Source: Chelativorans alearensis
GTDB lineage: Bacteria > Pseudomonadota > Alphaproteobacteria > Rhizobiales > Rhizobiaceae
Reading direction: 5' to 3'
DNA: 64,000 nucleotides
Assembly (NCBI RefSeq): GCF_010993735.1
Contig: NZ_WQNI01000003.1
Location: 124,001 to 188,000 of the forward strand
In this document: in pieces, positions 23,635 to 33,310 of the stretch
Position numbering within the stretch: the first letter of the stretch is position 1
Layout of the letters: the number at the start of each line of letters is the position of its first letter
Made by a program: the position numbers and the translations under genes
The notes under the pieces: model-generated
The model's database searches: none
Told to the model about the DNA's origin: nothing
The model's input: only the letters and a program-made list of their open reading frames with translations

Positions 23635-25215
23635 TCAGCTACGGCAATTCAGCCTTGTCGTTTTGCGATATCTTGCCTCGTGGATCGACGCTTCGATCCG
23701 CGGCTTGGAAATTTCGTGCTCTGGCCAGAAACACGCTCTTTTCCAGCTAAGTTGCCCGCGCATATAGTATCCAATTCCGGGAGAGGCCACGTTGAGCGGC
23801 GTCGCGATTTCGCCGAAGTTGAGCTTGAAGTGATACCCGGATTTCACGACCACGAAGTCCTGCGCCGCAAGCTCGATCCCTTGGCTCGTAAAGGCAGCGG
23901 GATCATGCGTGAAGCCGGGTTTGCTCGTTAGAAGAACGCTAAGCCGATCCTCCACGAGGAGGACGGCGGCGCGGCCGAGGTTCGTCTCTTCACCGCCCCG
24001 GAATGGCCCTGTCATGACGAAGCGGCCATCGCCGGTTGCCACGACCTTGCCGGTGATCCTTAAGGGCCTGAAGCCGGGCGTTAACCGTCCGCCCACCTCC
24101 ATTGTGATGCGGGCGCCTACCCCGGCCGCAGTGGCGGCCTCTACGCTGTCTGGATCGGTCACCGGGATGGCTCCGCGCAGCCCGTCAGCGCGAGATAGGG
24201 CGCGCATAAGAATCGCGGTGCTGTCGCCTGGCGCGCCTGCCAAGACCCGATCCCCCATGTCCGCCAGCACGTAGGGGCGGCCACCCTTGTCCTTGACCAC
24301 GACATCCAGAGCTTGGTCGATTGTCATAAGATCGTCACGGAAGCGTTCACGCCATTCCCAGAATAGGCCAGCCAGTTCCTCGGCCACGCCGGTGGCGCAC
24401 TTACTCGTCCCGTTGGAGATCACGACGGCTGCTTGGCCAATATCCTCGTCGTCGAGATAGCGAAAGACGTTATAAAGAGAGATGTCCCAGATTTCGGGAC
24501 ACACCGCCTGCATGGAGCGAGCCCTTGCATGCACTTCCGCAAGCGGACCTTCAGCGGTTTCGGCGGCTCCGGGCAAGATCATCGGCGCCTTCGCTATCGT
24601 GATGACGGGATTGAGCGTGCCGTCAAGCATGGCCAGAAGACCTTCTATGACCCGCTCTCCGCATGCAACGACATCCGAATGTGGGTTTTCTTTGCAGGCG
24701 ATGCAGATGTCGGCTGCATCGAGCATAGCGGGCGTCACATGAGCATGCAGGTCGAGGCCGACGCCGATTGGAATGCCCGATCCCAAGGCCTCACGCAGGT
24801 CTGTGAGCAGAGCGCCCTCTGCATCCGCAAGCTCGGTCGTGCCCATAGCGCCATGCAGCTCGAGCGCGACAGCGTCACATTTCTCGCGCCGTGCCAAGGT
24901 GACGAACTCATCGCGTGTCTTGGTATAGAACACATGGTCGACGCGTCCGCTGGGTGGGGCGCTGACACAGATCGATGGAACGACCTCATGACCCAGCGCT
25001 TCCGTCTTGCGCACGATGCCGCCTAGGGTGGTCTGGGAGCGGCGTGCCAGCTCAAGCAACGCCATGCCCCTATGGACCTCAAATTGATCGGCTCCGGTCA
25101 CATGGGGACTGAACCCGTGCGATTCGTGGAATACGCAACCGACAAGAATTCTTCGCGTTCTCGGGAGAGCCGTGGGTCGGACCAATCCTGCCTCCCGTGA
25201 CATACCCATATTCAT
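23635..25215 (-). CDS. M81-family metallopeptidase (MlrC-like hydrolase)
   Basis: A 526-residue protein of the MlrC family, named after the enzyme that cleaves linearised microcystin. The N-terminal domain has RILVGCVFHESHGFSPHVT, ALELHGAMGT, GVGLDLHAHVT and ACKENPHSDV, whose Asp/His residues form the metal site; the C-terminal MlrC_C domain starts near residue 310. Start at ATG 25215 with GGAGG five bases upstream. It is the last gene of a transporter operon (ATPase-permease-permease-hydrolase), so it likely cleaves the imported compound, whose identity is unknown. Confidence 0.85.
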   Translation of the reverse strand: MNMGMSREAGLVRPTALPRTRRILVGCVFHESHGFSPHVTGADQFEVHRGMALLELARRSQTTLGGIVRKTEALGHEVVPSICVSAPPSGRVDHVFYTKTRDEFVTLARREKCDAVALELHGAMGTTELADAEGALLTDLREALGSGIPIGVGLDLHAHVTPAMLDAADICIACKENPHSDVVACGERVIEGLLAMLDGTLNPVITIAKAPMILPGAAETAEGPLAEVHARARSMQAVCPEIWDISLYNVFRYLDDEDIGQAAVVISNGTSKCATGVAEELAGLFWEWRERFRDDLMTIDQALDVVVKDKGGRPYVLADMGDRVLAGAPGDSTAILMRALSRADGLRGAIPVTDPDSVEAATAAGVGARITMEVGGRLTPGFRPLRITGKVVATGDGRFVMTGPFRGGEETNLGRAAVLLVEDRLSVLLTSKPGFTHDPAAFTSQGIELAAQDFVVVKSGYHFKLNFGEIATPLNVASPGIGYYMRGQLSWKRACFWPEHEISKPRIEASIHEARYRKTTRLNCRS

Positions 25216-25253
25216 GCGAACCTCCAATCACTCTATCATTCACAACAAGTCGG

Positions 25254-26105
25254 TCAGTGATCCGAGCCGGCACCGCTTCTGCGCCGCGCGATTTCGATGG
25301 TGCCCATCAGGGTCAGCGAAATCAGGGTCAGGACCGTCGAAACCGCGGCGATGACCGGGGTGAGGTTGAAATCGATGTCCTCGAACATCTTGCGCGTGAT
25401 TGTCTTGCCTTCGATGCCAGATATGAAGAAGGCGACAGTCGCCTCGTCGAAGGACGCGAGGAAAGCAAAGACCGCACCGGCCGCTACACCGGGTAGGATG
25501 TTGGGCAATACGACGTGGAAGAACGCCTGCAAACGGGTCGCTCCGCAATTGAGCGCCGCAAGCTCCAACGCGGGATCAAAGCGCTGCAGCGCCGCCCCCA
25601 CGGTGATCACCACATAGGGGACGGCAAGCATCGTGTGGGCGATCGCGAAGCCATAAAAATTGCCCGTCAAGCCGAGGGGCGCAAAGGTGAGGTAGAATGC
25701 GACCGCGATCACGATGTGCGGAACGACGAGCGGGGCAATTGTGAAGGCCTGAAGAAGCTCCTTTCCCGGAAGTCGTCCACGGACAAGCGCGATCGCCGCC
25801 AGCGTTCCGATCACTGTTGCCGCCAATGTGGTGACACCTGCGATGCGAAGGCTGAACCAGGTGGCGGACATCCAACTGGGATCCCGGAAGTAGGCGATAT
25901 ACCACCTGAGCGTGAAGCCCTCAGGTGGAAAGGAAATGTAGGATGCCGTGCCCACTGACATCGGGACGACGATGAGGGTGGGCAGTATGAGAAAGAATAG
26001 CACGAGACCAAGCCCAAGGATCACCAGGATACGGGCCACGTCCAGTCCAGCGCGGCTGCGTACATTCGCGACGCGCTCGGCAAGTGCAAGGTCGGCCTCA
26101 GCCAT
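25254..26105 (-). CDS. ABC transporter permease, PotC type
   Basis: A 283-residue inner-membrane permease with six predicted helices and the EAA loop ELAALNCGATRLQAFFHVVLPNILPG. Start ATG 26105 overlaps the end of the other permease gene by 8 bp. It belongs to the polyamine/opine/thiamine class (PotC/YdcV). Works with the PotB-like permease and the ATPase upstream; the binding protein is not in this operon. Confidence 0.9.
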   Translation of the reverse strand: MAEADLALAERVANVRSRAGLDVARILVILGLGLVLFFLILPTLIVVPMSVGTASYISFPPEGFTLRWYIAYFRDPSWMSATWFSLRIAGVTTLAATVIGTLAAIALVRGRLPGKELLQAFTIAPLVVPHIVIAVAFYLTFAPLGLTGNFYGFAIAHTMLAVPYVVITVGAALQRFDPALELAALNCGATRLQAFFHVVLPNILPGVAAGAVFAFLASFDEATVAFFISGIEGKTITRKMFEDIDFNLTPVIAAVSTVLTLISLTLMGTIEIARRRSGAGSDH

Positions 26106-26985
26106 TCGAAAATCCTTTGCTGAACGAAAGCGCCCGGCGATAGAGAGCGGCAAGCAGCAGCGTTGAGGTGAGTAGAACTGCCGACAGCGCCCCGGCGAAA
26201 GGCCAGTCGAGTAGCTCTGTCGTTTGCTGCGCAATCAGGGTCGACATCATGAGCGTGCGCGGGCCGCCCACCAGTGCGGGCGTGATGTAGAAGCCGAGCG
26301 CCAGGATGAAGGTTATCAGCGTGCCGGCCGCCGCGCCTGGCAGGCTGAGCGGCAAGGTGATCCGGATAAACGCTTGCGGTGCACCTGCCCCAAGATTGCG
26401 GGCCGCTTTTGCCAGGTCATCGGGAATGTTCCGTAGCGTCGAGTATATCGGCAGCACCATGAAGGGCAGCAGGACGTGTGTCATCGCCAGGATGACCGCG
26501 CCCTGGGTGTAGAGGAGTTGGAGCGGCGTCTCAGTCAGCCCCGTCTCTTGCAGGACAGTGTTGACGATCCCGTTGCGCTGCAAGAGCACGATCCAGGCAT
26601 ATGTACGCACCAGAATGCTCGTCCACAGGGGAACGAGGACACAGGCTGCAATAAGCATTGCGCGTCGGCCCGGGATGCGCGCCATCGCATAGGCAACCGG
26701 ATAGCCAAACAGAAACGCCAGAACAGTGACGATGAAGGCAATCTGGAACGTGCGCCACAGGACAACCAGATAGAGCGGCTCCGCCACGATGCGTGTGTAG
26801 TGGGCTAACGTCGGTTCCGGGGCAAAGACGCTGTTCCAAAGCAGCCGGCCCACGGGATAGGCAAAAGCGATGCCAAGCAAAAGGATAAGAGGTGAGACGA
26901 GGACGAGGGATGTCATCGTTCCATATCGACCGGCTGAGGAAGGGCTCCCGTGGATCCGGGGCTGCGCAAGTGAACTTTCCGGCAT
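26098..26985 (-). CDS. ABC transporter permease, PotB type
   Basis: A 295-residue permease with six hydrophobic helices and an EAA loop KAARNLGAGAPQAFIRITLPLSLPG. It lies 3 bp after the ATPase gene and overlaps the PotC-type gene, giving the classic PotA-B-C order. A 50-residue helix-rich start (MTSLVLVSPLILLLGIAFAYPVG) follows a short cytoplasmic N-terminus. Confidence 0.9.
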   Translation of the reverse strand: MPESSLAQPRIHGSPSSAGRYGTMTSLVLVSPLILLLGIAFAYPVGRLLWNSVFAPEPTLAHYTRIVAEPLYLVVLWRTFQIAFIVTVLAFLFGYPVAYAMARIPGRRAMLIAACVLVPLWTSILVRTYAWIVLLQRNGIVNTVLQETGLTETPLQLLYTQGAVILAMTHVLLPFMVLPIYSTLRNIPDDLAKAARNLGAGAPQAFIRITLPLSLPGAAAGTLITFILALGFYITPALVGGPRTLMMSTLIAQQTTELLDWPFAGALSAVLLTSTLLLAALYRRALSFSKGFSNG

Positions 26986-26988
26986 CGC

Positions 26989-28110
26989 TTAGCACTCCGC
27001 CTGCGGGAAGACGTGCACGCAGTCGCTCGGGATGGAAAGCCCGACACGCTCGCCCTGGCTTGGTGAATAGCTCTCGCGTGTCGTCTGACTTTGGACGTGG
27101 AGGAGTTCTCCGCCGGCAAGCCGGACGAGAAAGGTGCGGGAGGAGCCGACGAAGATCACGGATTCAACGATGCCGCTGAGCTTCTGGTTCTTGTGCGGCG
27201 TAAGCTCGATACGCTCCGGTCGCACGGCTAAGCGCACCCGCTCGCCACGCTGAGGCAAAGCCTCATGCGATGCCAGGTGCCGATCCACAACAATGGTGCT
27301 GCTCCGTCCGATGGTAATCTCGAAACATCGGGCGTCCTGGCCCAGGCATTCTCCCTCTAGGAAGTTCATCTTACCAATGAAGTCCGCGACAAAGGAGGTG
27401 GCCGGAGCGTCGTAGAGTTCGGCAGGAGAACCAATTTGCTCAAGGCGGCCGTCACGCATCACCGCGATGCGGTCGGACATGGTGAGTGCCTCTTCCTGGT
27501 CATGCGTGACGTAGAGCACTGTGATGCCGAGGCTCTGCTGCAGACGCTTGATCTCAATCTGCATCTGCTCGCGCAACTTCTTGTCGAGGGCGCCAAGCGG
27601 CTCGTCCATGAGGAGGACGGGCGGTTCGAACACGAGTGCGCGGGCAACCGCCACGCGCTGCTGCTGCCCACCGGATAATTGGGCTGGCAGCCGAGCTTCA
27701 AACCCACCTAGCTGGACGAGCGCCAGGGCGTCAGCCACGGCCTGCATTGTCTTCTTCTTCGAAAATCTGCGCATGCGCAGCGGAAAAGCGATGTTCTCAG
27801 CAACCGTCATGTGCGGGAAGAGCGCGTAGCGCTGGAATACCATTCCGATGTCGCGCCTGTTCGGAGCGACAAGTGTGATGTCGCGATCGCCGACCCATAT
27901 TGCACCCGAATCCGGTAGTTCGAACCCCGCTACCATCATGAGCAGGGTGGTCTTGCCTGACCCGGACGGGCCGAGAAGGGAGAGGAACTCGCCGGGTCGG
28001 ATGTCGATTGCCACGCGATCGACCGCACGCACACAGCCGTACCGTTTACCCAATTCTCGCAGAGAAACGCTTGCTCCATGCACTGTTCGACCCACCTTTC
28101 GTTTCACCAT
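26989..28110 (-). CDS. ABC transporter ATPase, PotA type
   Basis: A 373-residue ATPase: Walker A GPSGSGKTT near residue 48, Q-loop FQRYALFPHMTV, signature LSGGQQQR, Walker B VLLMDEPLGALD, H-loop VLYVTHDQEEA, then a C-terminal TOBE domain (VRPERIELTPHK). The start at ATG 28110 gives the normal N-terminus; an in-frame frame extends upstream to 28266 but would cross the GntR operator at 28254-28268, so it is less likely. First gene of the transporter-M81 operon. Confidence 0.9.
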   Translation of the reverse strand: MVKRKVGRTVHGASVSLRELGKRYGCVRAVDRVAIDIRPGEFLSLLGPSGSGKTTLLMMVAGFELPDSGAIWVGDRDITLVAPNRRDIGMVFQRYALFPHMTVAENIAFPLRMRRFSKKKTMQAVADALALVQLGGFEARLPAQLSGGQQQRVAVARALVFEPPVLLMDEPLGALDKKLREQMQIEIKRLQQSLGITVLYVTHDQEEALTMSDRIAVMRDGRLEQIGSPAELYDAPATSFVADFIGKMNFLEGECLGQDARCFEITIGRSSTIVVDRHLASHEALPQRGERVRLAVRPERIELTPHKNQKLSGIVESVIFVGSSRTFLVRLAGGELLHVQSQTTRESYSPSQGERVGLSIPSDCVHVFPQAEC

Positions 28111-28253
28111 GCCGGGCACCGACCAGATCGGCTTCCGCTGTTCCCATTTTGTGTTTCTGCGCCAAGCGACCGGTGTCAGAGGGACAAAATCGCCAAGCGA
28201 TGCCGCCTTGCCTCGGCCTGGCGTGAATATGACACCCAGGTTAATATTTGAAA

Positions 28254-28268
28254 TTTGATGCAACAAAA
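28254..28268. promoter_or_regulatory. GntR-regulon operator, copy 1 (TTTGATGCAACAAAA)
   Basis: Located in the divergent gap between the PotA-type gene and the GntR gene. It is the exact 15-base reverse complement of the site at 29123-29137, and related sites occur at 40865, 40916, 43306 and 43526. Position is suited to control both the transporter operon and the regulator gene. Confidence 0.7.
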
Positions 28269-28390
28269 TGATGGTGCTGTCAAGCCACCTTCGCGTAACG
28301 AGCTAGCGAAGTCGCGCTTCCACGAATACGATGGGTGCAGGCCGAATCGGCGCAGCGGGAGGATGCCCACCCGCCAACAAGGATAGTGTC

Positions 28391-29104
28391 ATGGATGATG
28401 CGTCAAAGCGAAGGAGAGTGGATATCTCCACCGGAGAGATCGTGCCCATTGAAAGGCACGAGAGCCTTGGGGAACGGGCCTATGCCAGCCTGAAGGACTC
28501 CCTCATCCGTGGCGCGTTGCGGCCCGGCATGAAACTAACCGTGCGGTCCGTCGCCCAAGCGCTCCATGTGAGCACCACACCGGCTCGCGACGCCATCACT
28601 CGGCTGATTGGGGAGGGAGCGCTTGTAAACCTCGGGCCGAAAACTGTGGTCGTGCCGGAACTGACGCTTGCCGCGCTGGACGAGATCACGGCCATCCGCC
28701 TGGCGCTCGAGGGCCTCGCGGCCGAGAAGGCGGCAACAAAGGTGGCCCCGGAGGATATCGAGGAACTGGAACGCCTTCAGGAGCGCATCAATCGCGGGCT
28801 CGACGAGGCGCGCTACACCGATGTGCTGGACGCCAACAAGGATTTCCACTTTCTCATCTACCGACGTAGCGGCATGTCTCGGTTGGTTGCAATCGTCGAA
28901 ACGCTGTGGCTGCAGATTGGCCCGGCCTTCAATGACCTTTATCCGGAATTCGCACAGTCGCGGACGGGCGTATCTAATCATCTGTTTGCATTGCGTGGCC
29001 TGCAGGACCACGACAGCGCCGCCGTGCGGGCGGCAATAGAGAACGACATCCGCAGCGGTTATCGGCGCCTTTCCTCGCTTGTTTCTGCTCGGCAGGAGCG
29101 CTGA
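28391..29104 (+). CDS. GntR/FadR-family regulator with FCD domain
   Basis: A 237-residue regulator. Winged HTH at about residues 22-90 (LGERAYASLKDSLIRGALRPGMKLTVRSVAQALHVSTTPARDAI) and an all-helical FCD effector domain behind it (ITAIRLALEGLAAEKAATK; DANKDFHFLIYRRSG, with the D/H metal-binding pattern of this class). ATG at 28391 follows AAGGATAG. It stands at the centre of a regulon marked by TTTTGTTGCATCAAA-like sites that also precede the flanking catabolic operons, so it is probably their regulator. Confidence 0.9.
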   Translation: MDDASKRRRVDISTGEIVPIERHESLGERAYASLKDSLIRGALRPGMKLTVRSVAQALHVSTTPARDAITRLIGEGALVNLGPKTVVVPELTLAALDEITAIRLALEGLAAEKAATKVAPEDIEELERLQERINRGLDEARYTDVLDANKDFHFLIYRRSGMSRLVAIVETLWLQIGPAFNDLYPEFAQSRTGVSNHLFALRGLQDHDSAAVRAAIENDIRSGYRRLSSLVSARQER

Positions 29105-29122
29105 TTTCGCGCACCAAAAGAA

Positions 29123-29137
29123 TTTTGTTGCATCAAA
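29123..29137. promoter_or_regulatory. GntR-regulon operator, copy 2 (TTTTGTTGCATCAAA)
   Basis: Lies between the GntR stop and the aminotransferase start, 74 bp before the latter. Identical over 15 bases to the reverse complement of copy 1. Likely operator of the aminotransferase-ThDP enzyme-SDR operon. Confidence 0.7.
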
Positions 29138-29210
29138 CGTCAAAATCCGCTCTCATCTGGTGAGCGCGAGGTCGCGTGTGTGATGGCAGCAAACAGGAGG
29201 CAGGAACGCC

Positions 29211-30578
29211 ATGCCAGCCCCTTCCAATCAGTTCGAAACCAGCTTGAAAGATCCGCCGCCCGAATCCCGCTCGTCGGGACTGTTTGAACGTGCCCGCGTC
29301 GTCTTTCCTGACGGGACGACGCGGGTAACGATCGAGCGCGATCCCACACCCTGTTATGCCGCGGAGGGGGAGGGGGCCTACCTTCTCGACGTGGAGGGAA
29401 CCAGGTATCTTGATCTCAACGCAAACTTCACCACCCTCATACACGGTCATGGCTACGCGCCGGTGATGGCGGCGGTGGAGCGGCAACTGCGCAGCGGTAC
29501 CTGTTTTGCAAACCCGACCGAGGCCGAAATCGCACTCGGCACGCTTCTGTGCGAGCGTGTGCCGCAGCTCGAACGCATCCGCTTCGTCAACACCGGCACC
29601 GAAGCCGTAATGTTCGCAATCAAGGCTGCCCGCGCGTTTACTGGCCGCAGCGCGATTGCGAAAATCGAAGGTGCCTATCACGGCGCCTATGATTGGGTTG
29701 AAGTGGCGCAGGCGAGCGCGCCGGACAATTGGGGACCCGCAGACACTCCCGCGGCGGTGCCGTTCTATCGCGGCATGCCGGCTTCCGTGCTTGAGGAAAC
29801 GGTCGTCCTGCGCTTCAACGATGCGGATGGCGCCGTCCGGCTGTTGAAGGACAACGCCTATCGCCTTGCCGCCGTCATCATCGATCCGATGCCGAGCCGC
29901 GCCGGCCTCGTGACGCCCGAGCCTGCATTCATCTCTGCTCTCCAGGAGGTCGCGCGGACGCTCGGAATACTTATCATTAGCGACGAGGTGCTCTCCTTCC
30001 GGCAGGGCTTCCACGGTGCTGCCCTTCGCTACCAACTCGAGCCGGATCTCTTCGCCCTCGGAAAGATCATCGGAGGCGGATTCCCAATCGGCGCGGTCGG
30101 TGGCCGTGCGGAAGTCATGTCCGTGTTTGACGCCAGCCTTGGCCGCCCGCTGCTTCCACAGGGCGGGACCTTTTCCGCAAACCCGATCTCGATGGTTGCC
30201 GGACGTGCGGCCATGGAGGCTCTAGATCAGGAGGCCTTCGATCGCCTTGAGACCCTTGGTGACAGGTTACGTGCGGGGCTGGAAATGGCGGCCAAGCGTG
30301 CACGCGCGCCCTTCAGCATCACTGGCGCCGCGTCGCTATTTCGCATTCATCCAAAGCCGACACCACCAAGGGATTTCCGGGAAGCCTACTGGAGCATGGC
30401 CGAGGCAAAAATGATGAAAACGATGTCCCGCTTCTTCAGGCATCACGGCATCATTCTTCCGGAGGGAGCGGCGGCATGCCTCTCCACGCCGATGGGTGGG
30501 GCCGAGATCGAGACCATTGTGCGCGTATTCGAGGCCTTTCTAGCCACTAGAGACGGGCGTGAAGGGGAGGTGCTGTGA
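29211..30578 (+). CDS. Class III aminotransferase (glutamate-1-semialdehyde aminomutase-like)
   Basis: A 455-residue PLP enzyme. The FVNTGTEAVMFAIKAARAFTGR segment binds the cofactor phosphate, GAYHGAYDWVEV is a family motif, IISDEVLSFRQGFHGA carries the PLP-pyridine aspartate, and LFALGKIIGGGFPIGA carries the Schiff-base lysine. ATG at 29211 with CAGGAGG upstream. It probably removes or moves an amino group from the imported compound. Its stop overlaps the next start (TGATG). It is too far from any haem genes to be the housekeeping HemL. Confidence 0.9.
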   Translation: MPAPSNQFETSLKDPPPESRSSGLFERARVVFPDGTTRVTIERDPTPCYAAEGEGAYLLDVEGTRYLDLNANFTTLIHGHGYAPVMAAVERQLRSGTCFANPTEAEIALGTLLCERVPQLERIRFVNTGTEAVMFAIKAARAFTGRSAIAKIEGAYHGAYDWVEVAQASAPDNWGPADTPAAVPFYRGMPASVLEETVVLRFNDADGAVRLLKDNAYRLAAVIIDPMPSRAGLVTPEPAFISALQEVARTLGILIISDEVLSFRQGFHGAALRYQLEPDLFALGKIIGGGFPIGAVGGRAEVMSVFDASLGRPLLPQGGTFSANPISMVAGRAAMEALDQEAFDRLETLGDRLRAGLEMAAKRARAPFSITGAASLFRIHPKPTPPRDFREAYWSMAEAKMMKTMSRFFRHHGIILPEGAAACLSTPMGGAEIETIVRVFEAFLATRDGREGEVL

Positions 30579-32323
30579 TGTCGCAGAAAGGAGGAGAGAC
30601 CGTGGCCATGCGCGTTGCGCGCTCGTTGAAGCGCCACGGCGTCGAGATCATCTTTGCACAAAGTCTGCCCACGGCCGTGATCCTGGCCGCGGAAGCGGTG
30701 GGAATCCGGCAGATCGCGTATCGCCAGGAAAACATGGGCGGAGCGATGGCAGACGGCTACGCCCGCCGATCTAGCCGCATTGCCGTCGTCGCTGCACAGA
30801 ACGGCCCTGCCGCCACATTGCTGGTTGCGCCTCTTGCCGAGGCGCTAAAGGCGAGCATACCACTTGTTGCCCTGGTCCAGGAGGTGGAGCGGCCGCAGTT
30901 CGACCGCAACGCATTTCAGGAGATCGACCAGGTTGGCCTTTTCCACCCTTGCGCCAAATGGGTGGGGCGCATCCTCAACGCCGATAGGATCGACGACTAT
31001 GTGGATGCGGCCTTTGCGGCGGCCGGCAGCGGGCGCCCGGGCCCGGCCGTGCTCCTTCTGCCTGCAGATCTCTTGCGCGAGCCCGTCTTGACGCCGCTCG
31101 TTGAACGCAAGGCCTCGTTAGGCACTTGGCCATTGGACCGGTGCCGGCCGGACGATCAGGCGATTGCAGCTGCAGCCGACGGCATTGTCAAAGCGCGCAG
31201 TCCGGTTGTGATGGCTGGCGGCGGAGCAATGTCGCTCGGCGCGCCGGAGGCGCTTTCGCGTTTGCAGAATACCGCACACCTGCCAGTGGCGACAACCAAT
31301 ATGGGCAAGGGGGCCGTGGATGAAACCCACCCTCTGTCGCTCGGTGTTATAGGATCCCTTACCGGGCCAGGATCCCTGGGGCGCCATTCGAAACAACTTC
31401 TTCGTGAGGCGGATGTGGTGCTTCTCGCCGGTACCCGCACCAACCAAAACGGCACGGACAGCTGGCGCTCGATTCCTCGATCTGCTCGGATCATTCATAT
31501 TGACATCGATCCCCTTGAGCTCGGCCGCAACTACGAGGCATTGCGTCTCGTTGGCGATGCCGCCGAGACCCTGAATGCACTCACCAGCGCCTTGGAATGC
31601 CGCGACCTCTCGCTGCGCCGGGCCGGACGTAATGCACTGGAGCGCCGCATTGCACGCTTCCGGAGTACCTTCGAAGCCGAGCGGAGCAAGGTCGCCGCCG
31701 GCGATGCCAAGCCGCTTCGGCCGGAGCAAATAATGGCGGAGCTTCAGCGCTGCCTGACGCCACGCACGACGGTTGTTGCGGACGCGAGCTATTCCTCCAT
31801 GTGGGTTGTCGGCCAGCTCACAGCCCACGCCGCGGGTCAACGGTTCCTGACCCCGCGCGGTCTCGCAGGCCTCGGTTGGGGGCTGCCTTTGGCCATGGGT
31901 GCCAAGCTTGCGGCACCCAGTGATCCCGTCATCGCCCTTGTTGGAGATGGCGGCTTCGCCCATTCCTGGGCGGAGTTGGAGACCATGGTTCGCCTCGACA
32001 TTGCAGTGACTGTGATCGTCCTCAACAACGGCGTGCTCGGCTACCAGAAGGATGCGGAGACCGTGAAGTTCGGAAAGCACACCACGGCCTGCCATTTTGC
32101 GCCCGTCGATCACGCGGCCCTTGCGCAGGCCTGCGGCTGCAATGCTGTTACGGTCCGCGAGCCCAGTGAGGTCCTTCCGGCACTGCGAACGGCGATCGCG
32201 TCGGGAAAGCCCTGGCTCATCGAAGCCATTACCGATCCTGACGCACACCCACCTCTATCGCTCTACGAAGGAACCCTTGACCGCTTGGAACGCACCACGT
32301 CCATTTCGGAGCCAGCCCAATGA
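30578..32323 (+). CDS. Thiamine-diphosphate enzyme (acetolactate synthase/decarboxylase-like)
   Basis: A 581-residue ThDP enzyme with all three domains: N-terminal pyrimidine-binding domain with the catalytic Glu in IAYRQENMGGAMADGYAR (about residue 50), a central domain (KARSPVVMAGGGAMSLG) and the C-terminal ThDP site ALVGDGGFAHSWAELETMV...LNNGVLGYQ. ATG at 30578 is preferred to the GTG three bases upstream because of spacing from GGGGAGG. It follows the aminotransferase, so decarboxylation or carboligation of the keto acid produced by that enzyme is a reasonable inference. Exact reaction unknown. Confidence 0.88.
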   Translation: MSQKGGETVAMRVARSLKRHGVEIIFAQSLPTAVILAAEAVGIRQIAYRQENMGGAMADGYARRSSRIAVVAAQNGPAATLLVAPLAEALKASIPLVALVQEVERPQFDRNAFQEIDQVGLFHPCAKWVGRILNADRIDDYVDAAFAAAGSGRPGPAVLLLPADLLREPVLTPLVERKASLGTWPLDRCRPDDQAIAAAADGIVKARSPVVMAGGGAMSLGAPEALSRLQNTAHLPVATTNMGKGAVDETHPLSLGVIGSLTGPGSLGRHSKQLLREADVVLLAGTRTNQNGTDSWRSIPRSARIIHIDIDPLELGRNYEALRLVGDAAETLNALTSALECRDLSLRRAGRNALERRIARFRSTFEAERSKVAAGDAKPLRPEQIMAELQRCLTPRTTVVADASYSSMWVVGQLTAHAAGQRFLTPRGLAGLGWGLPLAMGAKLAAPSDPVIALVGDGGFAHSWAELETMVRLDIAVTVIVLNNGVLGYQKDAETVKFGKHTTACHFAPVDHAALAQACGCNAVTVREPSEVLPALRTAIASGKPWLIEAITDPDAHPPLSLYEGTLDRLERTTSISEPAQ

Positions 32324-33099
32324 ATTCTTCGCATGATCAAGCTCAGATTGCCGTGGTGACTGGTGGGTCGAGCGGAATCGGTTACGCCATTGCCGATAGG
32401 CTTTTACAGGCGGGCTATCGCGTGGCTTTCTTTAGCCATCAGGAAGACCGCGTCGCAGCGGCGACAGCTACACTTGCGGGCCGCCATGGATCCGAGCGCG
32501 TACTTTCTGAGGCAGTGGATTTGCGCGATGCTGAAGCGGTACGCCGCTTCTTTATGCGTGTCGACACGGAATGGGCTGCGCCTTCCGTTCTTGTTTGCAA
32601 TGCGGGACACTCTCCCAAAAGGAATGGCGGCCGAGTCCCGGTCGAACATGTCGACCTAGCCGAGTGGCAGGAAGTTCTGGCCGTGAACCTCACAGGCGCC
32701 CTTCTATGTTGCAAGTGCGCCCTGCCGGGTATGGTCGCGCGGTCCAGTGGCAGAATCATTTTTATCGGCTCCCTTGCCGGCAGGACCATGCCGCGCATCG
32801 CCGGCAGCGCTTATGCGGCCTCCAAGAGTGCCTTGCTTGGTCTTTCGCGGTCAATCGTCAGCGAGTACTCACGCTTCGGCATCACCGCAAACACCGTCGC
32901 ACCGGGGCGCATCGCGACCGACATGGCCGGCCCCACCGACTCGCCGGCAAATAGGGAGGCGCTTGCTCGCATTCCCGTTGCGCGCCTCGGCCTGCCGGAG
33001 GACATCGCCCATGTCGTTCTGTTTCTGGTAGCTCCAGAGGCCAGCTTCATAAACGGTGCGGTGATTGACGTGAATGGCGGTGAATTCACGGCGCCCTGA
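32320..33099 (+). CDS. SDR-family oxidoreductase
   Basis: A 259-residue classical SDR (FabG-like): GGSSGIGYAIADRLLQ cofactor motif near residue 13, NAGHSPKRN, catalytic serine in IIFIGSLAG and the Y-x3-K pair in AYAASKSALLGLSR. Overlaps the ThDP gene by 4 bp. Last gene of the operon; it may reduce the aldehyde or ketone made by the ThDP enzyme. Confidence 0.9.
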   Translation: MNSSHDQAQIAVVTGGSSGIGYAIADRLLQAGYRVAFFSHQEDRVAAATATLAGRHGSERVLSEAVDLRDAEAVRRFFMRVDTEWAAPSVLVCNAGHSPKRNGGRVPVEHVDLAEWQEVLAVNLTGALLCCKCALPGMVARSSGRIIFIGSLAGRTMPRIAGSAYAASKSALLGLSRSIVSEYSRFGITANTVAPGRIATDMAGPTDSPANREALARIPVARLGLPEDIAHVVLFLVAPEASFINGAVIDVNGGEFTAP

Positions 33100-33310
33100 C
33101 CTGCAGTTGACTAGTTAGCCAGCGATCGATCAAAACTCTTAGTCGCTCCGGAATCACGGCTTAATCGACAGCCTTCGAGCACACCTCCGAGCAATTTCTC
33201 AACCGCCATTTGCGACCGCTCTCGGCTCTTGCCTTCACTGCCGCATACGGGAAATTCTGACCTTTGCAGTCGCTCATTCCCGCCGTGCCATGCCGTATTA
33301 CAAGGCTTAT